41,368 nt of DNA from CAZGKW01 sp964526295 (GTDB lineage Bacteria > Planctomycetota > Phycisphaerae > FEN-1346), in the NCBI GenBank assembly GCA_964526295.1, contig CAZGKW010000041.1, positions 1 to 41,368 on the forward strand. Direction: 5' to 3'. The translations under genes were made by a program, and so were the position numbers. The notes beneath the pieces are model-generated. The model was not told where the DNA came from, searched no databases, and saw only the letters and a program-made list of their open reading frames with translations. This document shows, one piece after another, positions 17,175-24,917 of this stretch (positions are counted from its first letter, which is position 1; every line of letters begins with the position of its first letter).

Positions 17175-18866
17175 TTACGCCTCCAGGCAGGCCGCCAGGT
17201 CGGCCGCCGGCTCCGTGATCGGCATCACGTTGAACTTCTCGACCAGGACGTTCAGCACCGGCGGCGTGATGAAGGCCGGCAGGCTCGGCCCGATCCGGAT
17301 GTCGCGGACCCCGAGGGCCAGGAGCGTCAGCAGGATCGCCACCGCCTTCTGCTCGAACCACGACAGGACCAGCGAGAGCGGCAGATCGTTGATCTCGCAG
17401 TCGAACGCCTTGGCCAGGGCCGCCGCGATCTGGATCGCCGAGTAGGCATCGTTGCACTGGCCGACGTCCAGCAGCCGCGGGATGCCGCCGATGTCGCCGA
17501 ACTCCAGGCGGTTGAAGCGGAACTTGCCGCACGCCAGCGTCAGGATGACGCAGTCGTCCGGGACGGCCTGGGCCAGCTCGGTGTAGTAGTTGCGTCCGGG
17601 CTTGGCGCCGTCGCACCCGCCGATGAGGAAGAAGTGGCGGACCTTGCCCGCCTTGACGGCCTCCACGACCTGGTCGGCGACGCTGAGGACAGCGCTTCGG
17701 GCGAAACCGGTCAGGATCCGCTTCTCCGGGGCGTCCTCGGCAAAGCCCGGGGCCCCCAGGGCCGCCTCGATCACGGGCGTAAAGTCCTTCTTCCCGTCCG
17801 GCCCTTCCTCGATGTGCTCGACGCCCGGCCAGCCGACCGTCCCGGTGGTGAAGATCCGCTCCTGGTAGCTCGACTTGGGCTTCTGGAGGCAATTGGTGGT
17901 CATCAGGACCGCCCCGGGGAACTCATCGAAGTCCTTCCGCTGGTCCTGCCAGGCCCCGCCCCAGTGGCCGACGAAGTGGTCGTGCTTCTTCAGGCCCGGA
18001 TAGCTGTTGCACATCAGCATTTCGCCGTGGGTGTAGACGTTGATGCCCTTGCCCTCGGTCTGCTCCAGCAGGTCGCCGAGGTCCTTGAGGTCGTGGCCAC
18101 TGACGGCGATGCACTTGCCCGCCACGGGCGTCACGCGGAACGACGTCGGCTCGGGGTGCCCGTAGGCGCCGGTGTTGGCCGCGTCGAGCAGCTCCATGGC
18201 CTTCAGATTCAGCTCGCCGACACGGAGGGCCAGCGCCAGCAGGTCGTCGGTCGAGTGGTCGTGCCGCGACAGGGCGTCGAGGATGGCGTGCATCTCGGCG
18301 AACGCCTCGGGGTCGTCCTGGCCGAGGATGGCGGCGTGGTCGAGGTACGCCGCCGCGCCCTTCAGACCGTACGTGGCCAGCTCTTCGAGTCCGGCTGTCG
18401 TCTCGCCCAGCTCGTCGATCCGCTGCTGGATCGAGACCTGCTCGCCTTGCCGGATCAACCCATCGAGGTCGTCGGCGGCCTGGAACGCGGACGGGCCGCC
18501 GGGGGCCTCGGGCTGGCGGCCGGCGTCGCCGCACGCCTTGACGTAGGCCTCGCGGACCTTCTCGCGAAGCTCGACGGCGCGGCGGACCCAGTCGGCGATG
18601 GCCTGCGGGTCGAAGTTGACGTTCGTCAGCGTCACGAACAGGGCCTTGGCGGCGAAGACGTCGGCGCCGCGGTCCCGCACACCCACGTCGCGAAGCCGGT
18701 GGGCGTACTGGCCGAGGCCCTTGGTCGCGTGGACCAGCAGGTCCTGTAAGGCGGCGGTCTCGGGGTCCTTGCCGCAGACGCCGAACGCCGTGCAGCCGGT
18801 GCCCTTGGCGGTCTGCTCGCACTGGTAACAGAACATCGCGGGGCTGCCTGCCTCGGGGGGTGCCAT
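17175..18866 (-). CDS. hcp: Hybrid cluster protein (hydroxylamine/NO reductase)
   Basis: A protein of 563 residues matching full-length Hcp, a cytoplasmic iron-sulfur protein that removes nitric oxide or hydroxylamine during anaerobic nitrosative stress. The N-terminal cysteines are Cys13, Cys16, Cys25 and Cys31 (CYQCEQ, CTAFGVC), spacing C-x2-C-x8-C-x5-C, the form found in strict anaerobes rather than the C-x2-C-x11-C-x6-C form of facultative species. Hybrid-cluster ligand regions are visible in YTHGEMLMCNSYPGL, TTNCLQ and LLDVGQCNDAYSA. AAAGGAG precedes the ATG at 18866. No hcr reductase gene is adjacent. The upstream region carries an HcpR/FNR-like operator. Confidence 0.96.
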   Translation of the reverse strand: MAPPEAGSPAMFCYQCEQTAKGTGCTAFGVCGKDPETAALQDLLVHATKGLGQYAHRLRDVGVRDRGADVFAAKALFVTLTNVNFDPQAIADWVRRAVELREKVREAYVKACGDAGRQPEAPGGPSAFQAADDLDGLIRQGEQVSIQQRIDELGETTAGLEELATYGLKGAAAYLDHAAILGQDDPEAFAEMHAILDALSRHDHSTDDLLALALRVGELNLKAMELLDAANTGAYGHPEPTSFRVTPVAGKCIAVSGHDLKDLGDLLEQTEGKGINVYTHGEMLMCNSYPGLKKHDHFVGHWGGAWQDQRKDFDEFPGAVLMTTNCLQKPKSSYQERIFTTGTVGWPGVEHIEEGPDGKKDFTPVIEAALGAPGFAEDAPEKRILTGFARSAVLSVADQVVEAVKAGKVRHFFLIGGCDGAKPGRNYYTELAQAVPDDCVILTLACGKFRFNRLEFGDIGGIPRLLDVGQCNDAYSAIQIAAALAKAFDCEINDLPLSLVLSWFEQKAVAILLTLLALGVRDIRIGPSLPAFITPPVLNVLVEKFNVMPITEPAADLAACLEA

Positions 18867-18947
18867 GTCGTCTCCTTTCGAATCGGTTCGATGGGTCCGG
18901 GCCGCGCCGGTGAGGCGCGTCCCGCGCCTGCATCCAATCTCGGATCC

Positions 18948-18988
18948 ATGATACCGCGGCCGGCGCGGCCCGCCTTGACCGAAGTCAA
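18948..18988 (-). promoter_or_regulatory. HcpR/FNR-like operator and promoter of hcp
   Basis: A perfect dyad TTGAC-N4-GTCAA lies at 18975-18988. On the minus strand a TATCAT -10 element lies at 18948-18953, and no -35 hexamer is suitably spaced. The dyad centre is about 40 bases upstream of the expected transcription start, the classic position for a CRP/FNR-family activator touching RNA polymerase. The half-site matches the pattern reported for HcpR regulators of hcp in anaerobes. No regulator gene is present in the window. Confidence 0.7.
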
Positions 18989-19042
18989 AATCCCTCGAAT
19001 CGGCCCGCCCAGGCCAGACTGCGGGTGCGCGGAGGGAGGGGC

Positions 19043-19070
19043 TTGAGCCCGGCGCGGGCGGCCCTAAAAT
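19043..19070 (+). promoter_or_regulatory. Sigma-70-type promoter directly abutting thiE
   Basis: TTGAGC (19043-19048) and TAAAAT (19065-19070) are 16 bases apart. The expected transcription start, about seven bases after the -10, coincides with the A of the ATG at 19077, and there is no Shine-Dalgarno sequence between them. Confidence 0.6.
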
Positions 19071-19076
19071 GGCCCC

Positions 19077-20153
19077 ATGACAAGCACTGGCCCGCACGCC
19101 GTCTACCGCATCCTGGACGCCAACGCGAACCGGGCCCGCGAGGCCCTCCGCGTCGCCGAGGACGCGGCTCGTTTCGCCCTGGACCGGGCCGACCTCGCCG
19201 AGGCCCTGAAGCGTCTCCGGCACGACCTTCGGGCCGCTCTGGACCGCCTCGACGCGGCGGCCCTCGTACGGGCACGCGACACCGCCGGCGACGTCGGCAC
19301 GACGATCTCCGTCAACGCCGAGACCCGCCGGGCCGGGCCCGTTGACGTCGCCCGGACGGCGATGAAGCGGCTCACCGAGGCCCTGCGCGTTCTGGAAGAG
19401 TTCGGCAAAACGGTCGACCCCGCTTACGCGGCCGACGTCGAGGCGATCCGATACCGGGCCTACGACCTGGAGCGGCGGCTGGCGGAGGCGTTCGACCCGT
19501 CGCCGCGCCTGGCGGCGGGAGGCCTGTGCGTCCTGCTGACCGAATCGCTCTGCCGCCGGCCGTGGCAGGAGGTCTTGGCGGGCCTTCTGGCCGGCGGGGC
19601 GGCCTGCGTCCAGCTTCGCGAGAAGTCGCTCCCGGACCGGGAACTTCTGGCGCGGGCGCGGCGGGTCGCGGATGGCGCTCACGAGGCGGGGGCCTTGGCC
19701 ATCGTCAACGACCGGCCGGACGTGGCCGTCCTGGCCGCCGCCGACGGCGTCCACGTCGGCCAGGGCGACCTGGCCGCGCAAGAGGCGCGGCGAATCGTCG
19801 GGCCGGACCGCATCGTCGGTGTCTCGACCCACAGCGTGGAGCAGGCCCGCGCGGCCGTCGAGACAGGGGCCGACTACATCGGCTGCGGGCCGATGTTCGC
19901 AAGCGACACAAAGCCCCAGGAGGTCATCGCGGGGCCGCCGCTCCTGGCGGAGGTGAGCGAAGCCGTCGGGCTGCCCGTCATGGCCATCGGCGGGATCACG
20001 GCCGAGCGGGCGCCGGAAGTGCTGGCCGCCGGGGCCCGGTGGCTGGCCGTCTCGGCCGCCGTCTGCGGGGCGGACGACCCGCAGGGGGCGACGCGAAACA
20101 TCGTCGAGGCCATTGCCCGCCACCGCGGCGCCGACGCACCGCATGCACGCTAG
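19077..20153 (+). CDS. thiE: ThiD2-ThiE fusion, thiamine phosphate synthase
   Basis: A protein of 358 residues with two parts. Residues 1-140 are helical (YRILDANANRAREALRVAED) and match the ThiD2-type domain found in front of ThiE in several phyla, which has been assigned hydroxymethylpyrimidine phosphate kinase activity. Residues about 148-350 are a ThiE TIM barrel that joins HMP-PP and the thiazole phosphate. ThiE motifs are QLREK, IVNDRPD, VHVGQGDL, GVSTHS and GPMFASDTK. The two steps would be coupled in one chain. The ATG at 19077 is the only sensible start and the message appears to be leaderless. No other thiamine gene and no TPP riboswitch were seen nearby. Confidence 0.93.
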   Translation: MTSTGPHAVYRILDANANRAREALRVAEDAARFALDRADLAEALKRLRHDLRAALDRLDAAALVRARDTAGDVGTTISVNAETRRAGPVDVARTAMKRLTEALRVLEEFGKTVDPAYAADVEAIRYRAYDLERRLAEAFDPSPRLAAGGLCVLLTESLCRRPWQEVLAGLLAGGAACVQLREKSLPDRELLARARRVADGAHEAGALAIVNDRPDVAVLAAADGVHVGQGDLAAQEARRIVGPDRIVGVSTHSVEQARAAVETGADYIGCGPMFASDTKPQEVIAGPPLLAEVSEAVGLPVMAIGGITAERAPEVLAAGARWLAVSAAVCGADDPQGATRNIVEAIARHRGADAPHAR

Positions 20154-20181
20154 GCCAAGCTGCCCAGGCGCCCATCAAACG

Positions 20182-20211
20182 AAAGCCCAGGGACCGCAGT
20201 CCCTGGGCTTT
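20182..20211. terminator. Bidirectional terminator between thiE and the LTPEQ-motif gene
   Basis: A perfect 13-base-pair stem (20182-20194 with 20199-20211) around the loop CGCA. The stem starts AAAGCCCAGGGAC and ends in CTTT, so a short A/T run lies at the base on both strands. It is placed between convergent genes ending at 20153 and 20236. Confidence 0.85.
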
Positions 20212-20235
20212 GTCGGGGCATTCTGTCGCGTCGGG

Positions 20236-22539
20236 CTACGTCACGGTCGGCAGCATCACCGGCCGTGCGGCCCCGCCCTCGGGCGGCGGAGGCGGCTGCG
20301 GCGTCGGCCCCGTCGGGGCAGGGCCGGCCGGCGCCTTCTCGCCCTCCGGCCGGCGGATCGTCTTCGTGATCACGTTGCCTAGCCGGGCCCGGGCCTCCTC
20401 GATGTACTTCTCGGCTTTCACCCGCTGTTCGGGCGTCAGGACCTCCATCATGCGTCCGCGGAAGGTCGCCTCGATCTCCTCCCGGCGGGGGGCCATGCCC
20501 TGGAACAACTCCCGTATCCGGTCGCCCCGTTCCTCGGGGGGCAGGTCGCGGACCTCCGCCATCCGGGCCCGCACCTCCTCGCCGACGGCCCGCATCTGGT
20601 CGCGGCGGATCTCGTCGATCCTCTCGATCTGCTCGTCGGTCAGGTCGAGATCAGCGAGAGCTTCCGGGCCCAGGAAGCCCCGGATGCCCTCTCGGAGCTG
20701 GCCGCGGGAGCGGGCCCGCTGGACCTCGCGAAGGGTCGCGCGCTGCGGCTCGGCCAAGGCCTCCCACGCCACGCGGTCAAGCTCGTTCAGCTCCTCGCGC
20801 AACGCCTGATAGCCTTCCACGCGGCCCCGCCACATGTCACGGCGCTCCTCCGGGGTCAGGGGCCGGCCGGCCTCCCGGCCGGGCCCCTGGGAGAAGGAGC
20901 CCCGGACCTCCTGCCGCCGGGCCTCGCGGTCGGCCAGCAGGTCGGTGATCAGGAGGTCCTGCTCGGGCGTCAGGTCGAGCCGGTCGCGGACGCCCCCGTC
21001 CTCGAGCAGGCCGAGGGCGCCGACGCCGTCCTCGGTCAACTGGCCGGCGCCCATCCTTCCTCGCCAGCGGCGCCGCAGGCCGCTCGGCTCGCCGTCCGCC
21101 GCCGCCAATCCGGCGGTGCCGTCGGAGCTGCTCGCCGAGACCGAGACGGTCGTGCCGTCGGCCGAGCTGACGACCACCGGATCGACGCCCTCGGACGAGA
21201 TGACGCGGACGCCGTCGGCGTCGGCGACGATGCCGATGGAAATCGAGCTCGTGCTCACCGGCGGGGCGGATGTCGGCTCGACGTCCTGGATGAGGAAGAA
21301 CCGTGGGGGTCGGTCGTCCCGGGCGGGTTCGACAGCCCGGGGCTCGTCACCGGGCCGGTCGGCGTTGGCGCCGCGCCGGCCGCGGCCCGGACGGTCCTGC
21401 CGTCGGGGGGTATCGCGGAGACCGGGACGCCCTGGCGGAGGCCGGTCGCGAGACGGCCCATCGCGTCGCTTGTCTCGCATCTTCGGAGGGGGACCTTGTG
21501 GCTCGTCCGGGCGGCCCCAGGCGCGGCCCGCCGGAGGCGGCGCGTCGCGGTCGCCGCGCGGCCTCACGAGGTCGCGGAGACTCCTCGGGCGGTCGCCGCG
21601 GGGCGGCACAGGGCCCTGCGGCCTCTCCAGACCCGGGCAGGCATAGCCCGGCCGGCGCGGGCCGGGGCCCTCGCCTCGTCCGCAGTGGGGGCACCGCAGG
21701 GTGCCGTCGCCCATTCGGGGGCCCCTCCGCGGTCCCATCGGACACCTCGGGCACGGCGGCGGGGGAGGGCCCTGCTCGGTCCGCCGCCGGGCCGCCTCCA
21801 GGCGAAGCTTGCCGGCCTCGATGCCGAGATCGGCCCGCCGCTCGGCCTCCTTGGCCCGGAGCATCAGCCGGTGCTCGTCGATCTTGCGCTCCCGCCGATG
21901 GACCTCATACTCGTTGGGCTGATCGAGCCCGTCGGCGATCCGCTCCAGGTGTTCGACGACCGGCGGCGGGGCGATCGCCACCACCGCGTTCGCTTCCTCG
22001 TTCAGGGCCATGGGGATGGCGTCGAGGGCGTCGCCGACGGCGTCTTGCTCGCCGAGCTGCTCCAGGGTCTCGAGGAACGACTCGGCCGAGATGTGAACGA
22101 ACCGAAGGACGACCGGGCGGACCTCGCCCTCATGGCGAGGCCTGTCCCGGCGGGGCTCGTCTCGTTGGGGCTTGTCCCGCCGGGCCCGGGCCTGCTCGAG
22201 CCGTTCGGCCAGGGCGGGGCGGCGGGCCTCCTCCTGTCGGCCGCGGGCCCGTTCGAGGCGTTCGGCCAGGTCGCGTCGGCGGGCTTCGATCTCGCGCCGC
22301 CGGGCCTCGATTGCTTCGGAACCCCGCTCGAAGTCGGGGCGCTGGTCTTCGGCGCCGCGTCGGGCGGCCTCGGCCCGGACCCTCAGCTCGACCGTCCGTC
22401 GGTCGGAGCGGCGTTCGGCTGCCCGCTCGTCCTCTTCCTCCAGAGCGCTTCGCTGGGCGGCGGCGACTCCGGCCGCCGTCAGCACGAGCGCCGCGGCCAG
22501 CGCAGCGGCCGTCGCCCTCATCCAGTTCCTCGCTTCCAC
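20236..22539 (-). CDS. Exported multi-domain protein with LTPEQ repeats and a secretin-N-like segment
   Basis: A protein of 767 residues. A signal peptide (ATAAALAAALVLTAAGVAAA) is followed by a charged Arg/Glu coiled-coil region (30-135). Residues about 141-207 (RPVVLRFVHISAESFLETL, then ANAVVAIAPPPVVEHLERI) look like a secretin N-type domain. A Pro/Arg-rich linker holds two CxxC pairs (Cys263, 266, 283, 286), a zinc-ribbon-like pattern. The C-terminal third has repeated LTPEQ/LTDEQ helices, as in Spy/CpxP-type periplasmic proteins. The GTG at 22539 is favoured by GGAGGAGGA upstream; ATG at 22521 is an alternative. A TATAAC at 22691-22696 (minus strand) may be its -10. Function unknown. Confidence 0.8.
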   Translation of the reverse strand: MEARNWMRATAAALAAALVLTAAGVAAAQRSALEEEDERAAERRSDRRTVELRVRAEAARRGAEDQRPDFERGSEAIEARRREIEARRRDLAERLERARGRQEEARRPALAERLEQARARRDKPQRDEPRRDRPRHEGEVRPVVLRFVHISAESFLETLEQLGEQDAVGDALDAIPMALNEEANAVVAIAPPPVVEHLERIADGLDQPNEYEVHRRERKIDEHRLMLRAKEAERRADLGIEAGKLRLEAARRRTEQGPPPPPCPRCPMGPRRGPRMGDGTLRCPHCGRGEGPGPRRPGYACPGLERPQGPVPPRGDRPRSLRDLVRPRGDRDAPPPAGRAWGRPDEPQGPPPKMRDKRRDGPSRDRPPPGRPGLRDTPRRQDRPGRGRRGANADRPGDEPRAVEPARDDRPPRFFLIQDVEPTSAPPVSTSSISIGIVADADGVRVISSEGVDPVVVSSADGTTVSVSASSSDGTAGLAAADGEPSGLRRRWRGRMGAGQLTEDGVGALGLLEDGGVRDRLDLTPEQDLLITDLLADREARRQEVRGSFSQGPGREAGRPLTPEERRDMWRGRVEGYQALREELNELDRVAWEALAEPQRATLREVQRARSRGQLREGIRGFLGPEALADLDLTDEQIERIDEIRRDQMRAVGEEVRARMAEVRDLPPEERGDRIRELFQGMAPRREEIEATFRGRMMEVLTPEQRVKAEKYIEEARARLGNVITKTIRRPEGEKAPAGPAPTGPTPQPPPPPEGGAARPVMLPTVT

Positions 22540-22786
22540 GGTGCGTCCTCCTCCCGCGCGCAGCACGGGGCCGCGCAGACCCTGTTCTCGGCGAATTCCC
22601 TCAACTAGTCAAACGACGAACGAGCGGCTCGATTTCAAAGAATCCCGTCCTCGTCCGCACCGGCCCGTTTCGGGACGGCCCGGCACCCATGTTATACGAT
22701 GGGAGCCGACGGATAAAGCGCGAGACCGGCACGGGGCGGAAAGGAGGAAGCCGAGGCGGCGGGCGCCCCGGCGGGCGGAGGCGGCG

Positions 22787-23266
22787 TCAGCGCTTGGCAG
22801 CCGAGGGGGTCTCGAAGAAGAGCTGCCCTTCGCTGCCGGTCACCAGAGTCGCCCGGTCGTCGGTGATGAACTGTCCGAGGTTGCGCCAGTCGAACTTCTG
22901 CTGGTGGTACAGGTTGTCGTCGCCGAGGACGCTCCGGAGGACCTCGAACTTGACCCCGTTCTCCGAGAGGATCCGCTCCCACCCCGGGGTGCGGGGGTCG
23001 TCGGTGCTCCGCATGACCTCCGGGGTGCGGAAACTGTGGAAGTAGGAGCGGGGATAGAGGCGGAACTTCGGCCGGGCCTCGCGGGGGAGGTTGCGGGCGA
23101 CGTGGGCGAACACCTCGTCGTGGGAGAGGCTGCCGATGATGATCACGTCGAACCGCTCGGCCAGGTCGATGCAGGCCTCCATGTTGAGCCGCTGCTTCGT
23201 CGTTCCGTGGCGGGTGGTCGTTTTGCGCAGAGGGGCGGTGCTGGTGAGGATAGCGATCGATTCCAT
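22787..23266 (-). CDS. Unrecognised small protein
   Basis: A protein of 159 residues that I do not recognise. It starts at the ATG at 23266 (MESIAILTSTAPLRKTTTRH), with only a weak GAAAGA upstream. It has an alternating strand-helix pattern (FDVIIIGSLSHDEVFAHVA), suggesting a small alpha/beta domain, and no signal peptide or membrane segment. Codon use looks like its neighbours. The 247 bases between this gene and the LTPEQ-motif gene contain no further gene. It lies 95 bases after the Arg-rich-repeat gene on the same strand, so the two could be co-transcribed, although an imperfect hairpin lies between them. Confidence 0.65.
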   Translation of the reverse strand: MESIAILTSTAPLRKTTTRHGTTKQRLNMEACIDLAERFDVIIIGSLSHDEVFAHVARNLPREARPKFRLYPRSYFHSFRTPEVMRSTDDPRTPGWERILSENGVKFEVLRSVLGDDNLYHQQKFDWRNLGQFITDDRATLVTGSEGQLFFETPSAAKR

Positions 23267-23310
23267 CGGTCTTTCGGGTCGCTGCCGGCAGGACGTCGCA
23301 AGCTCAACCG

Positions 23311-23343
23311 CGGTCCGGACGGCCGTTCCGACCGGACGGTCCG
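23311..23343 (-). terminator. Imperfect GC-rich hairpin
   Basis: An imperfect dyad built from CGGTCCGGACGG and CCGGACGGTCCG lies between two leftward genes. It has several mismatches and no T tract, so it may be an attenuating hairpin or chance symmetry in GC-rich DNA. Confidence 0.25.
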
Positions 23344-23361
23344 AGCAGCCACGGCCAGGGG

Positions 23362-23754
23362 CTAGCCGAGGCTGTCTCTTGTATACCCGAGTTCCTTGAT
23401 GATTGCCAGCACTTCGCTCCAAGTTGGGAAGGGCCGGTTGAACTTTCGCTTGTAGCGGTCGATGGCTCGAACGAACTCGATCTCCTCGAGGGTCAGGTCG
23501 CCGTCCTCGATCCGCTTCTGGAAGGTTTCCTGGTCCTCGGACCGTCGAAAGCCGGTCCGTCGCTCGGCCCCGGACCGCCGGTCGGTTCCGGTTCGGCGAT
23601 CGCGGAGGACGCGGCGGTCGTGTCCGGTCCGCCGCTCCGGGCCGGTGTAGTTGGACGGTTTGCCGTTGCGGCGGTCCTTTCCTCTACGTCGCCCGCCGTT
23701 GTGCGCCTCGGTGATGGTCTCTTCGAGGGTTTCGAGCAAGTCGTCGCCTGGCAC
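23362..23754 (-). CDS. Small basic protein with hexapeptide [E/D]RR repeats
   Basis: A protein of 130 residues. The GTG at 23754 follows AGGAGG by seven bases. After an acidic helix (DDLLETLEETITEAHN) comes a strongly basic central part. A six-residue unit ERRTGH, DRRVLR, DRRTGT, DRRSGA, ERRTGF runs in register through residues 40-69, with a detached copy DRRNGK at 28-33. The C-terminal 50 residues (LTLEEIEFVRAIDRYKRKF, then FPTWSEVLAIIKELGYTR) look like a compact helical domain, possibly helix-turn-helix. The basic tract could bind nucleic acid or an acidic surface. No family assignment is made. Confidence 0.75.
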   Translation of the reverse strand: MPGDDLLETLEETITEAHNGGRRRGKDRRNGKPSNYTGPERRTGHDRRVLRDRRTGTDRRSGAERRTGFRRSEDQETFQKRIEDGDLTLEEIEFVRAIDRYKRKFNRPFPTWSEVLAIIKELGYTRDSLG

Positions 23755-23957
23755 GGTGGGTCCTCCTCGTGGCCGCCGGGTCCTCACCAGAGAATATCGG
23801 CGGTCGGCAGGGCGGGGACCAGCCTTTTCGTCAAGCTGGGCAATCTGGGCAGTCTCGGCAAACCAGGCCCACGGTTTCGTCTGGCATTTCGCGGCTCGGG
23901 GCGGTACTCTCGCACGCGGCGCCGGTTACGAAGGGCGCCGACCTGCGGAGGAGCGTT

Positions 23958-24917
23958 GTGAATCGCACCGCGGCAGGAATCCTGGGGGCCGCCCTGGGGG
24001 CCACGGCCGTGGCCGCCCTGGTGACAGCCGCTGCCTCGGCCCGGCCCGAGGAGGAGGTCGTCTACGACCGCGAGTCGCGGTACTACCGCATCCGCGTCGT
24101 CGACTACCCGGAGCGGGGGCGGCGGTGCCTCCACTTCTCGAAGTCTCGCGGCGTCCAGTCGAGCATGCAGCTCGACGACCCGCACGCGCTGGACCTGGCC
24201 TACTCCAAGACGATGATCGCGGCCCTCGCGCTCCACCCGGGGCCGAAGTCGGTCCTCCTCGTGGGCCTCGGAGGCGCGTCGATCCCGAAGTTCATCCAGA
24301 AACACTTCCCCTCGGTCCGGCTCGACGTCGTCGAGATCGACCCCGAAGTCGTCAAGGTCTGCCAGCGGTACTTCGAGTTCCGCGGCACGCCGAACACGCG
24401 GGTCTTCGTCATGGACGGCCGGCTGTACCTGAAGCGGACCGACCAGCGGTATGACGTGGTCCTGCTGGACGCCTACGCGGCCGACCACATCCCGTTCCAC
24501 CTGACGACGATCGAGTTCCTGCGGCTGGTCCGTGACAGGCTCGAGCCCGGCGGCGTGGCGGCGTCGAACCTGTGGGAGCGGGCCGTCAACCGCTTCTATC
24601 ACGCCGAGCTGAAGACTTTCCAGGAGACCTTCGCCCAGACGTACCGGCTGCCGGCCGGTTCGTCGGGCAACATCATCGTCTTCGGAACGGTCACCCCGGA
24701 GCGGGTGCACGAGAGAGAGTGGGTGGCGCGGGCCCGGGCGCTGGCGGCCGAGAAGGACCTCGGTTTCGACCTGCCGGGCCTCGTGGCCCGGGAGTACGAG
24801 TATCTCCAGGACCGGTCGTTCGGCGAGCAGCCGCTTACGGACGACATGGCCCCCGTCAACACGCTGCGTCACGAGCATCCGAAGCACTTCGAGGAGGAGG
24901 CGGCGTCTCGGCGATGA
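23958..24917 (+). CDS. Spermidine/spermine synthase-like methyltransferase-fold protein with N-terminal membrane or signal segment
   Basis: A protein of 319 residues. An N-terminal hydrophobic stretch (GILGAALGATAVAALVTAAA) looks like a signal or anchor. The rest is the polyamine-synthase Rossmann fold: GLGGAS (103-108), VEIDPE (125-130), MDGRLYL (152-158) and LLDAYAAD (169-176), where Asp171 fits the catalytic position. Such enzymes transfer aminopropyl groups from decarboxylated SAM, but many membrane-linked members have unknown substrates. The GTG at 23958 has CGGAGGAG upstream. The stop overlaps the next start as ATGA. An extracytoplasmic location would be odd for a SAM-dependent enzyme, so a membrane anchor with the domain inside is more likely. 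Confidence 0.8.
   Translation: MNRTAAGILGAALGATAVAALVTAAASARPEEEVVYDRESRYYRIRVVDYPERGRRCLHFSKSRGVQSSMQLDDPHALDLAYSKTMIAALALHPGPKSVLLVGLGGASIPKFIQKHFPSVRLDVVEIDPEVVKVCQRYFEFRGTPNTRVFVMDGRLYLKRTDQRYDVVLLDAYAADHIPFHLTTIEFLRLVRDRLEPGGVAASNLWERAVNRFYHAELKTFQETFAQTYRLPAGSSGNIIVFGTVTPERVHEREWVARARALAAEKDLGFDLPGLVAREYEYLQDRSFGEQPLTDDMAPVNTLRHEHPKHFEEEAASRR

Noticed and set aside
18867..19076. Possible TPP riboswitch before thiE
   Set aside because: No THI-box core (CUGAGA, then ACYUGAUCUGG-type segments) is visible, and the promoter lies directly against the start codon.
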